Shown here: positions 37,185 through 45,073 of the stretch, piece by piece
Position numbering within the stretch: position 1 is the first letter of the stretch
How the letters are laid out: the number at the start of each line of letters is the position of its first letter
DNA from: Mycolicibacterium vinylchloridicum
GTDB lineage: Bacteria > Actinomycetota > Actinomycetes > Mycobacteriales > Mycobacteriaceae
Assembly (NCBI RefSeq): GCF_013404075.1
Contig: NZ_JACBJQ010000001.1
Coordinates: forward strand, 248,001-312,000
Direction: 5' to 3'
Length of the DNA stretch: 64,000 bases
Program-made: the position numbers and the translations under genes
The notes under the pieces: generated by a model
Told to the model about the DNA's origin: nothing
The model's input: only the letters and a program-made list of their open reading frames with translations
Databases searched by the model: none

Positions 37185-37625
37185 TCAGACGGCTGCCGAT
37201 GCCAACTCGTCGAGCTTGGCCAGGGTCTTGTCCAGTTGCTTGGCACCGTCCTTTTCGACGGCCTTGGCCAGTGCGCCTTTCACCAGCGCGCCCTCGAAGT
37301 CACCCGCAACGGTGAAGCGCGATCCGGTTCCGACCGGTTCGATGGTGAAGCGGAAATCGGCCTTGACTCCAGCCATTCCGGTACCGCCGAGTGCCAGGCT
37401 GCTCGGCGCGTCGACGGACTTCACGGACCATTCGATCTTGTTGGCCATGTTGAGCATCACGATCTTGGCGGTGAGCCGGACGCCTGGAGTCAGCGTGGCC
37501 GGCGGCTCGTCGAGCCACTTGTCATGCACGGTGAACCACTGTCCCCAAGTGTTCGGGTTGGCGATGATGTCCCACAACGCTTCTGGACTGGCAGCCAGAT
37601 CGCGGGTCGCTTCGATGTGTCCCAT
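37185..37625 (-). CDS. SRPBCC (START-like) lipid-binding protein
   Basis: This 146-residue protein shows the polyketide-cyclase/SRPBCC pattern: an N-terminal ASPEALWDIIANPNTWGQW, central beta strands and a long C-terminal helix (FEGALVKGALAKAVEKDGAKQLDKTL region). It has no catalytic residues that I can name. Within the operon it may carry or shield a hydrophobic acyl substrate. It lies 27 bp downstream of the thiolase-like gene. Confidence 0.8.
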   Translation of the reverse strand: MGHIEATRDLAASPEALWDIIANPNTWGQWFTVHDKWLDEPPATLTPGVRLTAKIVMLNMANKIEWSVKSVDAPSSLALGGTGMAGVKADFRFTIEPVGTGSRFTVAGDFEGALVKGALAKAVEKDGAKQLDKTLAKLDELASAAV

Positions 37626-37652
37626 GGTGATAGTTCCTTTCGTCTGGTGAAG

Positions 37653-38843
37653 TCAGCGCTCGGCGCGCTGGTAGGCGGTGACGACGGCCGCGCCGCCAAG
37701 TCCGATGTTGTGTTGAAGTGCGGCAGTCACGTTGGACACCTGGCGCTTGTCTGCTGTACCGCGCAACTGCCAGGTCAGTTCGGCACATTGCGCCAATCCC
37801 GTGGCTCCGAGCGGATGCCCCTTGGAGATCAGGCCACCGGACGGGTTGACCACCCACCGGCCGCCATAAGTGGTCTCGCCGGCGTCGATGAGTTTGGGGG
37901 CATCGCCTTCACCGCAGAGGCCGAGCGCTTCGTAGAGCAACAACTCGTTGGCGCTGAAGCAGTCGTGCAGTTCGATGACCTGGAAGTCCTCCGGGCCCAG
38001 CCCGGATTGGTCGTAAACTCGTCGCGCCGCTTCGACGTTCATGTGATAGCCGATCAGCGCCTTGCATGTCCCGTCGAAGCTGTTGGTGAAGTCGGTCGTC
38101 ATCGCCTGCCCGACAATCTCGACAGCCTGATCGGCAAGCCCGTGCAGTTCGACGAACGCCTCGGAGGCCAGGATCGCCGCACCGGATCCGTCCGAGGTCG
38201 GGGAACACTGCAGCTTGGTCAGCGGGTCGTAGATCATCGGCGCCGCGAGAATGTCGTCGAGGCTGTACTCCTCCTGAAACTGCGCGTACGGATTGTTCAC
38301 CGAATGGCGGTGGTTCTTGTAACCGATCTTGGCGAAATGCTCAGCGGTAGAACCATATTCCTTCATATGCTCGCGCCCGGCCGCGCCGAACATCCACGGT
38401 GCAGGCGGGAACAGCACCTCGGAAATCTCGGCCAGCGCCAGGAAGTGGTTCTCCATCGGCTGAGCCCGGTCGTTGAACGTCGAGCCCAGCGATCCCGGTT
38501 GCATCTTCTCGAAGCCGAGCGCCAACGTGCATTCGGCCAAACCGCCGCGAATCGCCTGTGCGGCAAGGTATAACGCCGTCGAACCAGTGGAGCAGTTGTT
38601 GTTGACGTTGACCACCGGGATTCCGGTCATACCCAGCTCGTAGAGCGCGCGCTGCCCCGAAGTCGATTCACCGTAGACGTAACCCACGAATGCCTGGTCG
38701 ATGAGGTTGTAGTCGACTCCGGCGTCTTCGAGGGCCTTGCTGCCGGATTCCTGCGCCATCTCCGGGTAGTCCCAGCCCTCGCGCCGACCGGGCTTTTCGA
38801 ACTTGGTCATCCCCACGCCGATCACGAACACTCTGTTCGCCAT
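37653..38843 (-). CDS. SCP-x-type thiolase/lipid-transfer protein
   Basis: Started at ATG 38843 behind AGGAG, the 396-residue protein begins [18 protein letters not shown] as SCP-x-type thiolases do. Cys84 in [12 protein letters not shown] is the acyl-carrying residue, [10 protein letters not shown] the middle motif, and [17 protein letters not shown] holds the catalytic His. It should cleave a 3-ketoacyl-CoA. Unlike ring- or side-chain-cleaving heterodimers, no DUF35 partner is adjacent. It is the first enzyme gene of the leftward operon. An inverted repeat shared with other promoters lies 35 bp upstream. Confidence 0.9.
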   Translation of the reverse strand: MANRVFVIGVGMTKFEKPGRREGWDYPEMAQESGSKALEDAGVDYNLIDQAFVGYVYGESTSGQRALYELGMTGIPVVNVNNNCSTGSTALYLAAQAIRGGLAECTLALGFEKMQPGSLGSTFNDRAQPMENHFLALAEISEVLFPPAPWMFGAAGREHMKEYGSTAEHFAKIGYKNHRHSVNNPYAQFQEEYSLDDILAAPMIYDPLTKLQCSPTSDGSGAAILASEAFVELHGLADQAVEIVGQAMTTDFTNSFDGTCKALIGYHMNVEAARRVYDQSGLGPEDFQVIELHDCFSANELLLYEALGLCGEGDAPKLIDAGETTYGGRWVVNPSGGLISKGHPLGATGLAQCAELTWQLRGTADKRQVSNVTAALQHNIGLGGAAVVTAYQRAER

Positions 38844-38877
38844 CACTTCTCCTCTCCCGGCCTCGCCGATGAAAGAA

Positions 38878-38899
38878 ACATACCAACCAGAACGTATCT
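38878..38899. promoter_or_regulatory. ACAWAC-N10-GTWTST site A
   Basis: ACATAC (38878-38883), ten bases, then GTATCT (38894-38899), 35 bp before the thiolase-like start. The arms are the same as in the site at 53171. It is likely an operator of the adjacent TetR proteins; that assignment is inferred. Confidence 0.55.
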
Positions 38900-38911
38900 T
38901 TGGCAAGGGGC

Positions 38912-39529
38912 TCAGCTGCCAGGTGCGATGGCCTGAGCCAGGACCGGGGTCAGATAAGCCGCCGCGCGGTCCCAGCGACGCTGGACTTGGCTCGGCTCGC
39001 GGTCGGCGAAACTGGCCACCAAGATCCCGCGAAGGACATCCATTGCGGTGTAGATGGCGTTGCGCAGCGCCTGCTGGCCGGCGCAATGGGGCAGTAACTG
39101 GGCCACCGCGCCGATCACCGCCTGGTTGACCATCCGCTCCACCCGGGCAACATGGCCGGCAAGCACGTCATCCGTCAGCGCCGCGGCCCATAGCTCCATG
39201 GTCGCGACGAACATGTCACCCTGATGCGTATCCCAAAGGAAGCCAAGAACATCGGTTACCGGGTCGGCGTCTTGGTGAAACCAGCGATGCCCCCGCAAGG
39301 CCGCTCGGACCCGTTGTTCGGCGAGATGCTCGACCGCCGCGACGACGAGGTCTTCCTTCGACCGGAAGTGATGCACCTGAGCACCCCGGGTTACGCCGGC
39401 CCTTGCGGCGATGCGATGTGTCGTGGTGCCCGCGTAGCCGTAGGCGATGAGACACTCGACCGTCGCTTCGAGCAGGCGGCGGCGCATGACAGCAGTCCGC
39501 TCCGACTGCGTCTTGCGCCCGATGCCCAT
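38912..39529 (-). CDS. TetR-family regulator, first of a paralogous pair
   Basis: The 205-residue protein has an N-terminal HTH at about residues 30-58, with the recognition region [16 protein letters not shown], and a TetR_C-like ligand domain ([20 protein letters not shown]). It is clearly similar along its full length to the next TetR upstream, and the recognition region is identical. It lies directly upstream of the catabolic operon on the same strand and probably represses it. A weaker copy of the shared inverted repeat is 13 bp before its start. Confidence 0.88.
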   Translation of the reverse strand: MGIGRKTQSERTAVMRRRLLEATVECLIAYGYAGTTTHRIAARAGVTRGAQVHHFRSKEDLVVAAVEHLAEQRVRAALRGHRWFHQDADPVTDVLGFLWDTHQGDMFVATMELWAAALTDDVLAGHVARVERMVNQAVIGAVAQLLPHCAGQQALRNAIYTAMDVLRGILVASFADREPSQVQRRWDRAAAYLTPVLAQAIAPGS

Positions 39530-39541
39530 CCGCGGGAGAAT

Positions 39542-39563
39542 ACCTGCATTCCAAACTGTATGT
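39542..39563. promoter_or_regulatory. Degenerate ACAWAC-N10-GTWTST site B
   Basis: ACCTGC, ten bases, then GTATGT. The right arm and much of the spacer (ATTC..A..CT) resemble the site at 44039; the left arm matches 4 of 6. It is 13 bp upstream of the first TetR start. Confidence 0.35.
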
Positions 39564-39598
39564 AAGATACCCGTCGTTATACGGACGGTTGGCCCGCC

Positions 39599-40234
39599 TC
39601 AGTCAGAACCGTTGGAAGCCAAGGCTTCTGACAGCATCGCGGCGAGATGAACAGCCGCACGATCCCATCGCTTGCGGGCCTGGGTGACGTCGCGGTCGAC
39701 AAACCCGACGACGAGGATCCCGCGGAGCGCATCCATTGCAGTGAACAACGCATTGCGAACTTGCTTGCGCGCCACATGATCTGGCAGCAACTGAGCAAGG
39801 GCGGTAATCAACGTACTGTTCACCATCGGCTCGACCCGCGCCACTTCCCTGGCCAGGACGTCGTCCGTGCGCGCGGCGACCCAGAGTTCGATCGTGGCCA
39901 CGAACATGTCACCCTGATGCGAGTCCCAGAGGAACTCCAACACCGCGGCCACCGGATCGGGGTTCTTCCACACGCCGCTGCTTTGGCGAATCGCGGCCTG
40001 AATTCGCTGCTGTGCCAGATGCTCGACAGCCGCTACGACAAGGTCTTCTTTCGAGCGGAAATGGTGCACCTGCGCGCCGCGGGTCACCCCGGCGGCTTCG
40101 GCGATCCTTGGCGTCGTCGTGCCCGCGTAACCGAAGGTGACCAAGCACTCGATGGTGGCGTTGAGCAACCGGGTTCGCATGGCGGCGGTGCGCTCGGCCT
40201 GAGTCCGACGCTCACCCACGCTCACCACAACCAT
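39599..40234 (-). CDS. TetR-family regulator, second of a paralogous pair
   Basis: The 211-residue protein has the same HTH ([16 protein letters not shown]) and the same C-terminal pattern ([22 protein letters not shown], then MDALRGILV) as the gene 69 bp downstream. This is a tandem duplication that has since diverged. The first residues (MVVVSVGERR) are uncertain; MRTRLL further in could be reached from another start. I saw no clear operator in front of it, so it may be constitutive and sense a different ligand. Confidence 0.87.
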   Translation of the reverse strand: MVVVSVGERRTQAERTAAMRTRLLNATIECLVTFGYAGTTTPRIAEAAGVTRGAQVHHFRSKEDLVVAAVEHLAQQRIQAAIRQSSGVWKNPDPVAAVLEFLWDSHQGDMFVATIELWVAARTDDVLAREVARVEPMVNSTLITALAQLLPDHVARKQVRNALFTAMDALRGILVVGFVDRDVTQARKRWDRAAVHLAAMLSEALASNGSD

Positions 40235-40400
40235 TGCCGCCTTACGACATCCCGACCCTCATCAGAAGCGATCTTTGTCGGACATAGTAGCGATGGACGG
40301 CGGCTGGGGCGCCGTGGCGTGCCGTTGTCATGCAGATCGACAACGTCGCGACGGCGCTGGCCACACATGGCTCGTCACGGGCATCGAGGGCATCCGACGA

Positions 40401-42902
40401 TCACACCGTCGGTGTCCCCATGACCAGATCATTGCCGTTCATCGACGACTCGATGGTGCCCTGGATGGTCTGTTGATTGGAGATCACGACGTTGTCGGCT
40501 CTCAACCACCCGATTGTGGTGCCATCTGGTCCGGTGACGGTGATGTCGGCGTTGTACGTGATCGTCGTCATCGTCGCATTCGCGGTGGTGGATTCCGTCC
40601 CGTTGAGAATGTATCCGGAGCTGTCCTCGAAGTTGTTGTACGTGACCGTCGTCGTGGTGAGCTTGCCGTTCTTGACCGAGGCAACCTGCGCGTCGCCGCC
40701 GACGAGTCCCGCGCGACCCGGCTCCAATGACGGGAGTTTCGGCACGAACGAGGCCAGCGGTGTGGCCCAGCCCGAGAGGTCCGGCGTCGACGTGTCGACC
40801 GGCGTGGTGCCGCCGCCGGTGTCGTTCAAGTAGGTCACCACCAAACGGCTCTGGGTGGGATCGGTCGCCGAGGCTTCCCAGAAGGTGACCGCGTCCCCGC
40901 TGGGACTCCAACTCGCGACGGGGCGAGAGACATACGCGCCACTCGGGTCACCGAGGAACACCCCGTTCTCACCGGCCAGCTCGTCGGCGGGCGACACCAG
41001 CCAGGCCTGGTTGGTCGTGCCCTGGTTGCTCAGGAAGGTGGGGAAGATGACGTAGGCCGGGATGAACGTCGGTCGCACGATCTGCGTCATCGGTGTCAGC
41101 AGATTCAGCGTCCGGGAGCTGCCCAGAACCAGCCACTGCCCGTTCGGCGAAAGATTGGCACTCTCGTCGTAGTCCAGATTGGCGGTCAGTCTGGTGACCG
41201 ATCCGTCCTGCAGATTGACCATGACGTTGTCGGCGTTGCCCTGGTTGTAGCGACCGTAGAAATCTGTGACGATCACAGCCTTGCCGTCGGGGGTGAAGCT
41301 CTTGATCTCACCGCCGTCGTAGACCACCCGGGAATCGACGATGTCATAACTGCCGTCGTTCTCCTCGAGCGTGCCGACCATCGTCGCCAACACTGTCTGG
41401 GTACCGGAGGCCAGCAACTGCGTGTAGGCGATGTGAGTGCCATCCGGTGCGATCCGCATCTCCCGGGTCTGCACCACACTCACTCCTGCCGCGTACTGCG
41501 TCGGAACGTTGATCAGTGACAACGTCGAACCCTCACCGCAGCCGCCGGAGCCACCGGTGCAATGCAGGATGAAATGGTCGGCCGAAGATCCCCCGGTGGA
41601 GGATTGAGTGCCGCCGCTGAGCAGATAGTCCGTCCCGTTCTCCATGGCGAACGGTTTGGCCAGGTTGCCCGTCACTTCAGGAGCGAGCCCGCACGTGAGG
41701 CACTGAAGGTCCGAACCGTCGACATTGACCCGGTAGATCTCCGACCTCGTACCGCCTAGCGGGGTCGCGCTGAACACGAGCGACTTGCCGTCCGGAGTGA
41801 AGTCGGGCATCCGCGGGGTCTGGATATCACTCGGTAGCGCAACGACGTAGCGGGCCGGTGCGATCGGGACGGTGATGGTCTGCGTGGTGGTACCGAATCC
41901 GTCACTGGCCATCACCACGAACGTGTCCGTGAGGGGCGTGGCGCCATCGGCCGCCAGCCGTGCGGTCTGCGTGGGGGTATAGACGAAGTTTCCCGAGCTA
42001 CTCACGACCACGGACCCCTGCGTCGGTCCGGAGACCACGGTGTAGGACAGCGGCAGATCACCCGGCGCGCGGAAACCCAGCTCACCGGTCACTGCCCCGG
42101 TGGGGGCATCAGGCAACCCCACTGTGGCACCGTCTGCGTACGGCGCTGGGTGGAAGGCGATTTCGATGACATTGGCGATGGTGCCGACGACCGTGCGCAC
42201 CGTCACGACCGCGGCGTGTACCGCGGACTGAACGAGGTTGCCGACAACCCGCAGCGTCGTGGCCACCGTGGCTTCGACGTGTTGGATAAGCGCCTGCAGT
42301 GCGGGCAAGACCGAGACCGGAGCAGCCGCCGCATCAATGGCGGTTGCAGGCTGACGTAACGCGGCCTCAGCTGTCGCCTTGCGCAGGCCGATACCGGGGA
42401 GCCGGTGCGGTGTGGCGATGTTCTCGACGTCGCGAGCGGCGGATGCCAGCGCGCCGGCCAGTCCGGCCGGCGAAGCGGGAACAGCAGGAGGGACCGTCAC
42501 CGACGCACGTCGGAAAACTGCAGGCACCTCGGTACGGAGCGGCTTCAGAACGCCGACTCGCGAGGCGTGCTTCCCGGCACTTGCGGTGGTCTGGTCGGTC
42601 ACCGCGGGCCGCCTCGGCGCAGTCGAATGCTTCGCCCCCGTGTCGGCGGCCGCTGCGCCGCCGCGGGGAGTTGAACCCGTCGTATCCGCGTGCGCGACGC
42701 CGCTGCCGCAGGCCAGCGCCGCACCCATCCCCAGCGTTATCGCGCCGAGCCCCAACCACCCGTACGGCTCGACGCGCCTGCGCCGAGGGGCACGCTGCTC
42801 GCCTGCGGATGCGTCCGTGGATGCCCACGCCGGGGCCAACCGGCCACCGCGGGTGTCGGTAGCTCGGTTACGCGAATACGGGTTCTGCTCAACCGAATAC
42901 AT
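40401..42902 (-). CDS. Secreted Ig-like/beta-propeller protein
   Basis: The 833-residue product starts at ATG 42902 behind GGAGG. It has a long polar N-region and a signal-like segment (about 47-73, ending GSGVAHAD), then a Pro/Ala/Thr-rich stretch to about 260. A cadherin/VCBS-like module follows (SYTVVSGPTQGSVVVSSSG), then a TolB-like propeller with repeated PDG(K/T) turns such as FTPDGKSLVFSA and LSPNGQWLVLGS. The propeller contains LQCLTCGLAP. No catalytic site is evident; it may bind or scaffold in the envelope. It is paralogous to the gene at 50389-53082 and has a shared inverted repeat 29 bp upstream. Confidence 0.75.
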   Translation of the reverse strand: MYSVEQNPYSRNRATDTRGGRLAPAWASTDASAGEQRAPRRRRVEPYGWLGLGAITLGMGAALACGSGVAHADTTGSTPRGGAAAADTGAKHSTAPRRPAVTDQTTASAGKHASRVGVLKPLRTEVPAVFRRASVTVPPAVPASPAGLAGALASAARDVENIATPHRLPGIGLRKATAEAALRQPATAIDAAAAPVSVLPALQALIQHVEATVATTLRVVGNLVQSAVHAAVVTVRTVVGTIANVIEIAFHPAPYADGATVGLPDAPTGAVTGELGFRAPGDLPLSYTVVSGPTQGSVVVSSSGNFVYTPTQTARLAADGATPLTDTFVVMASDGFGTTTQTITVPIAPARYVVALPSDIQTPRMPDFTPDGKSLVFSATPLGGTRSEIYRVNVDGSDLQCLTCGLAPEVTGNLAKPFAMENGTDYLLSGGTQSSTGGSSADHFILHCTGGSGGCGEGSTLSLINVPTQYAAGVSVVQTREMRIAPDGTHIAYTQLLASGTQTVLATMVGTLEENDGSYDIVDSRVVYDGGEIKSFTPDGKAVIVTDFYGRYNQGNADNVMVNLQDGSVTRLTANLDYDESANLSPNGQWLVLGSSRTLNLLTPMTQIVRPTFIPAYVIFPTFLSNQGTTNQAWLVSPADELAGENGVFLGDPSGAYVSRPVASWSPSGDAVTFWEASATDPTQSRLVVTYLNDTGGGTTPVDTSTPDLSGWATPLASFVPKLPSLEPGRAGLVGGDAQVASVKNGKLTTTTVTYNNFEDSSGYILNGTESTTANATMTTITYNADITVTGPDGTTIGWLRADNVVISNQQTIQGTIESSMNGNDLVMGTPTV

Positions 42903-42930
42903 CGTCGTCCTCCAGCACTCATAGTGATTT

Positions 42931-42952
42931 ACAAACCAGTGTGTATGTTTGT
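42931..42952. promoter_or_regulatory. ACAWAC-N10-GTWTST site C
   Basis: ACAAAC (42931-42936), ten bases, then GTTTGT (42947-42952). The arms are a perfect inverted repeat, 29 bp upstream of the secreted propeller gene start. Confidence 0.55.
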
Positions 42953-42992
42953 TTTGGCAATATTCCAGATCACAACGCCAGGCAAACCGGGG

Positions 42993-44006
42993 TCAGGTCG
43001 GGGCAGACTGCGCGTGCCGCTTCGGCTGCGCCTTTCCGCTGCGCGCGCTGTTGCCGTTCGCGGCGGCGACATGGACGGGCGACGCCCCGACGCCGGACTT
43101 GGGTGCTTTCCGCCCTGGTCGTTCGCCGGAATAGCCGGTGTTGATGATCTTGCGCAGCGGCTTGTCCAACTTGTCGACAAGCCGGTCCGGAACTCCGAGA
43201 GCGCGCAGTGGTCGCGTCAGCGGAAGTTCATCCGTGGGCACCAAGATGTGGGTCGTGGTGCCCCCAAGAGAGTTCGTGCTGACGGTGACCACGTTGCGCG
43301 GGTCAGTCAGGTCCACCCCGCCCTTGTTGGGATGCTCATAGATCACGCCGGCGATCGCGTTCAGGTCGGCGAGGAGATTGAACGGATTGTCCGGGAAGTC
43401 AGCATACCCGTCGTATTCGTGGACTATTTCTGTTGTGTCGTAAGGAGTTTCGATCGGTGCTCGAGGAATTGTGGCGTCGAGGATCGGTATGTGGACGTGC
43501 GGCAGTTTGGCCAGGAGACCGCCGTCACTGTTGGTGGGGTCACCTATCGTGACGAATGAAATATCCGACGGCGGATTCGGTTGCGCCATCAGCGCCCGTT
43601 TTTCATAGTTGACAACTACGGCACCCTGACTCAGCGCAACCACCGTCACTGGGCCATCCGAGGCAGCCAGTGCTGCATCGAGATTGGCGACGCCGACCGC
43701 GACCGACTGGTCAAGAGTCAGCTTCCCGCGAATCGGCCAAAGTTGAGCCGGGTAACGCACCCCCGTTGGATCGGGGTCGCTGAAGATGCCCTGCTCGAAC
43801 AGGACGTGCATCATCTTCTGGGAGGGCATGCTGTTGCCAGACCCTCCGACCACCAACACGTCAGGCACGACGGGATCAGCGGATTGCCGGGCCACCGCGG
43901 CTCCTGAGACGGGCACCGCCACAAACGACACAGCAATGGCCAACGCTGCCAAGCTGCCGGCCGTGGCAGACCGGCCATAGGCAGAGCGTCTATTGCGATC
44001 GGACAT
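42993..44006 (-). CDS. Secreted PE-PPE-domain (alpha/beta hydrolase) protein
   Basis: Started at ATG 44006 (RBS GAGGAG), the 337-residue product has a signal peptide (about 1-40). A PE-PPE-type serine hydrolase domain follows, with LVVGGSGNSMPSQ, RYPAQLWPI and the nucleophile elbow VVALSQGAVV (Ser126), and later HEYDGYADFPDNPFNLLADLNA with the acid. The final 50 residues are basic and Ala/Lys-rich. There is no PE or PPE N-terminal module, so export is by signal peptide rather than ESX. Probable cell-wall esterase. It is 90 bp from the propeller gene and has its own copy of the shared inverted repeat. Confidence 0.85.
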   Translation of the reverse strand: MSDRNRRSAYGRSATAGSLAALAIAVSFVAVPVSGAAVARQSADPVVPDVLVVGGSGNSMPSQKMMHVLFEQGIFSDPDPTGVRYPAQLWPIRGKLTLDQSVAVGVANLDAALAASDGPVTVVALSQGAVVVNYEKRALMAQPNPPSDISFVTIGDPTNSDGGLLAKLPHVHIPILDATIPRAPIETPYDTTEIVHEYDGYADFPDNPFNLLADLNAIAGVIYEHPNKGGVDLTDPRNVVTVSTNSLGGTTTHILVPTDELPLTRPLRALGVPDRLVDKLDKPLRKIINTGYSGERPGRKAPKSGVGASPVHVAAANGNSARSGKAQPKRHAQSAPT

Positions 44007-44038
44007 CCGGACTCCTCGGCGACTCAACGCGTGATTAA

Positions 44039-44060
44039 ACAAACATTCACACCTGTATGT
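44039..44060. promoter_or_regulatory. ACAWAC-N10-GTWTST site D
   Basis: ACAAAC (44039-44044), ten bases, then GTATGT (44055-44060), 33 bp before the PE-PPE-domain gene start, nearly the same distance as sites A and C. Confidence 0.55.
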
Positions 44061-44143
44061 GATCTCAACCATACGCTCGTCCGGCGTTCACCATCAAGCA
44101 GCTCATCAACTCCGCGGGATTGGCGCCTCGCAGACCTTGCGAC

Positions 44144-44163
44144 ATATGCGTATTTGCGCATAT
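44144..44163. promoter_or_regulatory. ArsR/SmtB-type operator before the CDF exporter
   Basis: ATATGCG-TATTTG-CGCATAT has perfect 7-bp arms around 6 bp and ends 9 bp before the ATG at 44173. The ATAT...ATAT form is typical of ArsR/SmtB metal sensors; KmtR, which controls a CDF gene in M. tuberculosis, is a candidate. No arsR gene lies nearby. Confidence 0.6.
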
Positions 44164-44172
44164 ATTTCGGTC

Positions 44173-45069
44173 ATGGGATCAGGTCACGACCACAGCCACG
44201 GCGGTGACACGCGGGTGAGCCGGATGCTCATCGCCTCCGGCATCTTGACGGTGTTCTTCGTCATCGAGCTGACCACCGCGCTGATGATCAACTCGATCGC
44301 CCTGCTTGCCGACGCCGGCCACATGTTGACCGACCTCGTCGCGATGTTCATGGGCTTGACCGCGGTGCTGCTGGCCCGCCACGGTCCGGCGTCGGCGGCA
44401 CGCACCTACGGGTGGCACCGAGCCGAGGTGTTCACCGCCGTCGCCAACGCGGTCCTGCTGCTCGGTGTCGCAGCGTTCATCCTCTACGAGGCGATCGAAC
44501 GCCTTGGCAACGCGCCCGAAATCCCGGGCGTCCCAATGATTGTCGTGGCACTGGCCGGCCTGGTCGCCAACCTCGCGGTGGTGTTGCTGCTGCGCTCGCA
44601 GTCCCAGGAGAGCCTGGCCGTCAAGGGCGCCTACATGGAGGTCGTGGCCGACACGGTCGGCAGCATCGGCGTTCTGATCGCCGGCATCGTGAACGTGACG
44701 ACGCACTGGCCCTACGCCGATGTGGTGGTCGCGGTGTTCGTCGCACTGTGGGTGCTGCCGCGGGCGATCGGGCTGGCCCGCTCCGCATTGCGGATCCTGT
44801 CCGAATCGTCACCGGAGCACATCGACGTCGAGGAACTGCGCGCCGCGCTGGCCGCCGTCGACGGCGTCACCGAGGTGCACGATCTGCATGTGTGGACGTT
44901 GGTGCCCGGCAAGGACATGTGTACCGCCCACCTGACCAGTACCGGCGACTCGGACCGGGTGCTCGACGACGCCAGGGCGGTGCTGGCGGCCCGCGGGCTG
45001 GACCACGCGACCGTCCAGGTCGAACCGCCCGGATCGGCCGACGATTGCCCCGGACAGACCCACTGGTGA
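44173..45069 (+). CDS. Cation diffusion facilitator metal exporter
   Basis: The 298-residue protein from ATG 44173 has a short His-rich N-terminus (HDHSHGG), six membrane helices and a cytosolic C-terminal domain with HDLHVWTLVPG. The TM2 metal site is DAGHMLTD (Asp47, His50, Asp54). The TM5 motif is MEVVAD, with Glu156 in place of the His often seen in zinc-type members (E-x3-D). Metal/H+ antiport out of the cytosol is expected. A longer frame upstream runs through the operator and is not used. A FUSC gene follows after 4 bp. Confidence 0.92.
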   Translation: MGSGHDHSHGGDTRVSRMLIASGILTVFFVIELTTALMINSIALLADAGHMLTDLVAMFMGLTAVLLARHGPASAARTYGWHRAEVFTAVANAVLLLGVAAFILYEAIERLGNAPEIPGVPMIVVALAGLVANLAVVLLLRSQSQESLAVKGAYMEVVADTVGSIGVLIAGIVNVTTHWPYADVVVAVFVALWVLPRAIGLARSALRILSESSPEHIDVEELRAALAAVDGVTEVHDLHVWTLVPGKDMCTAHLTSTGDSDRVLDDARAVLAARGLDHATVQVEPPGSADDCPGQTHW

Positions 45070-45073
45070 GCTA

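Noticed and set aside
40235..40400. Extra gene or operator between the second TetR and the secreted propeller gene
   Set aside because: No ORF with a start, RBS and sensible composition, and no copy of the ACAWAC-N10-GTWTST repeat.
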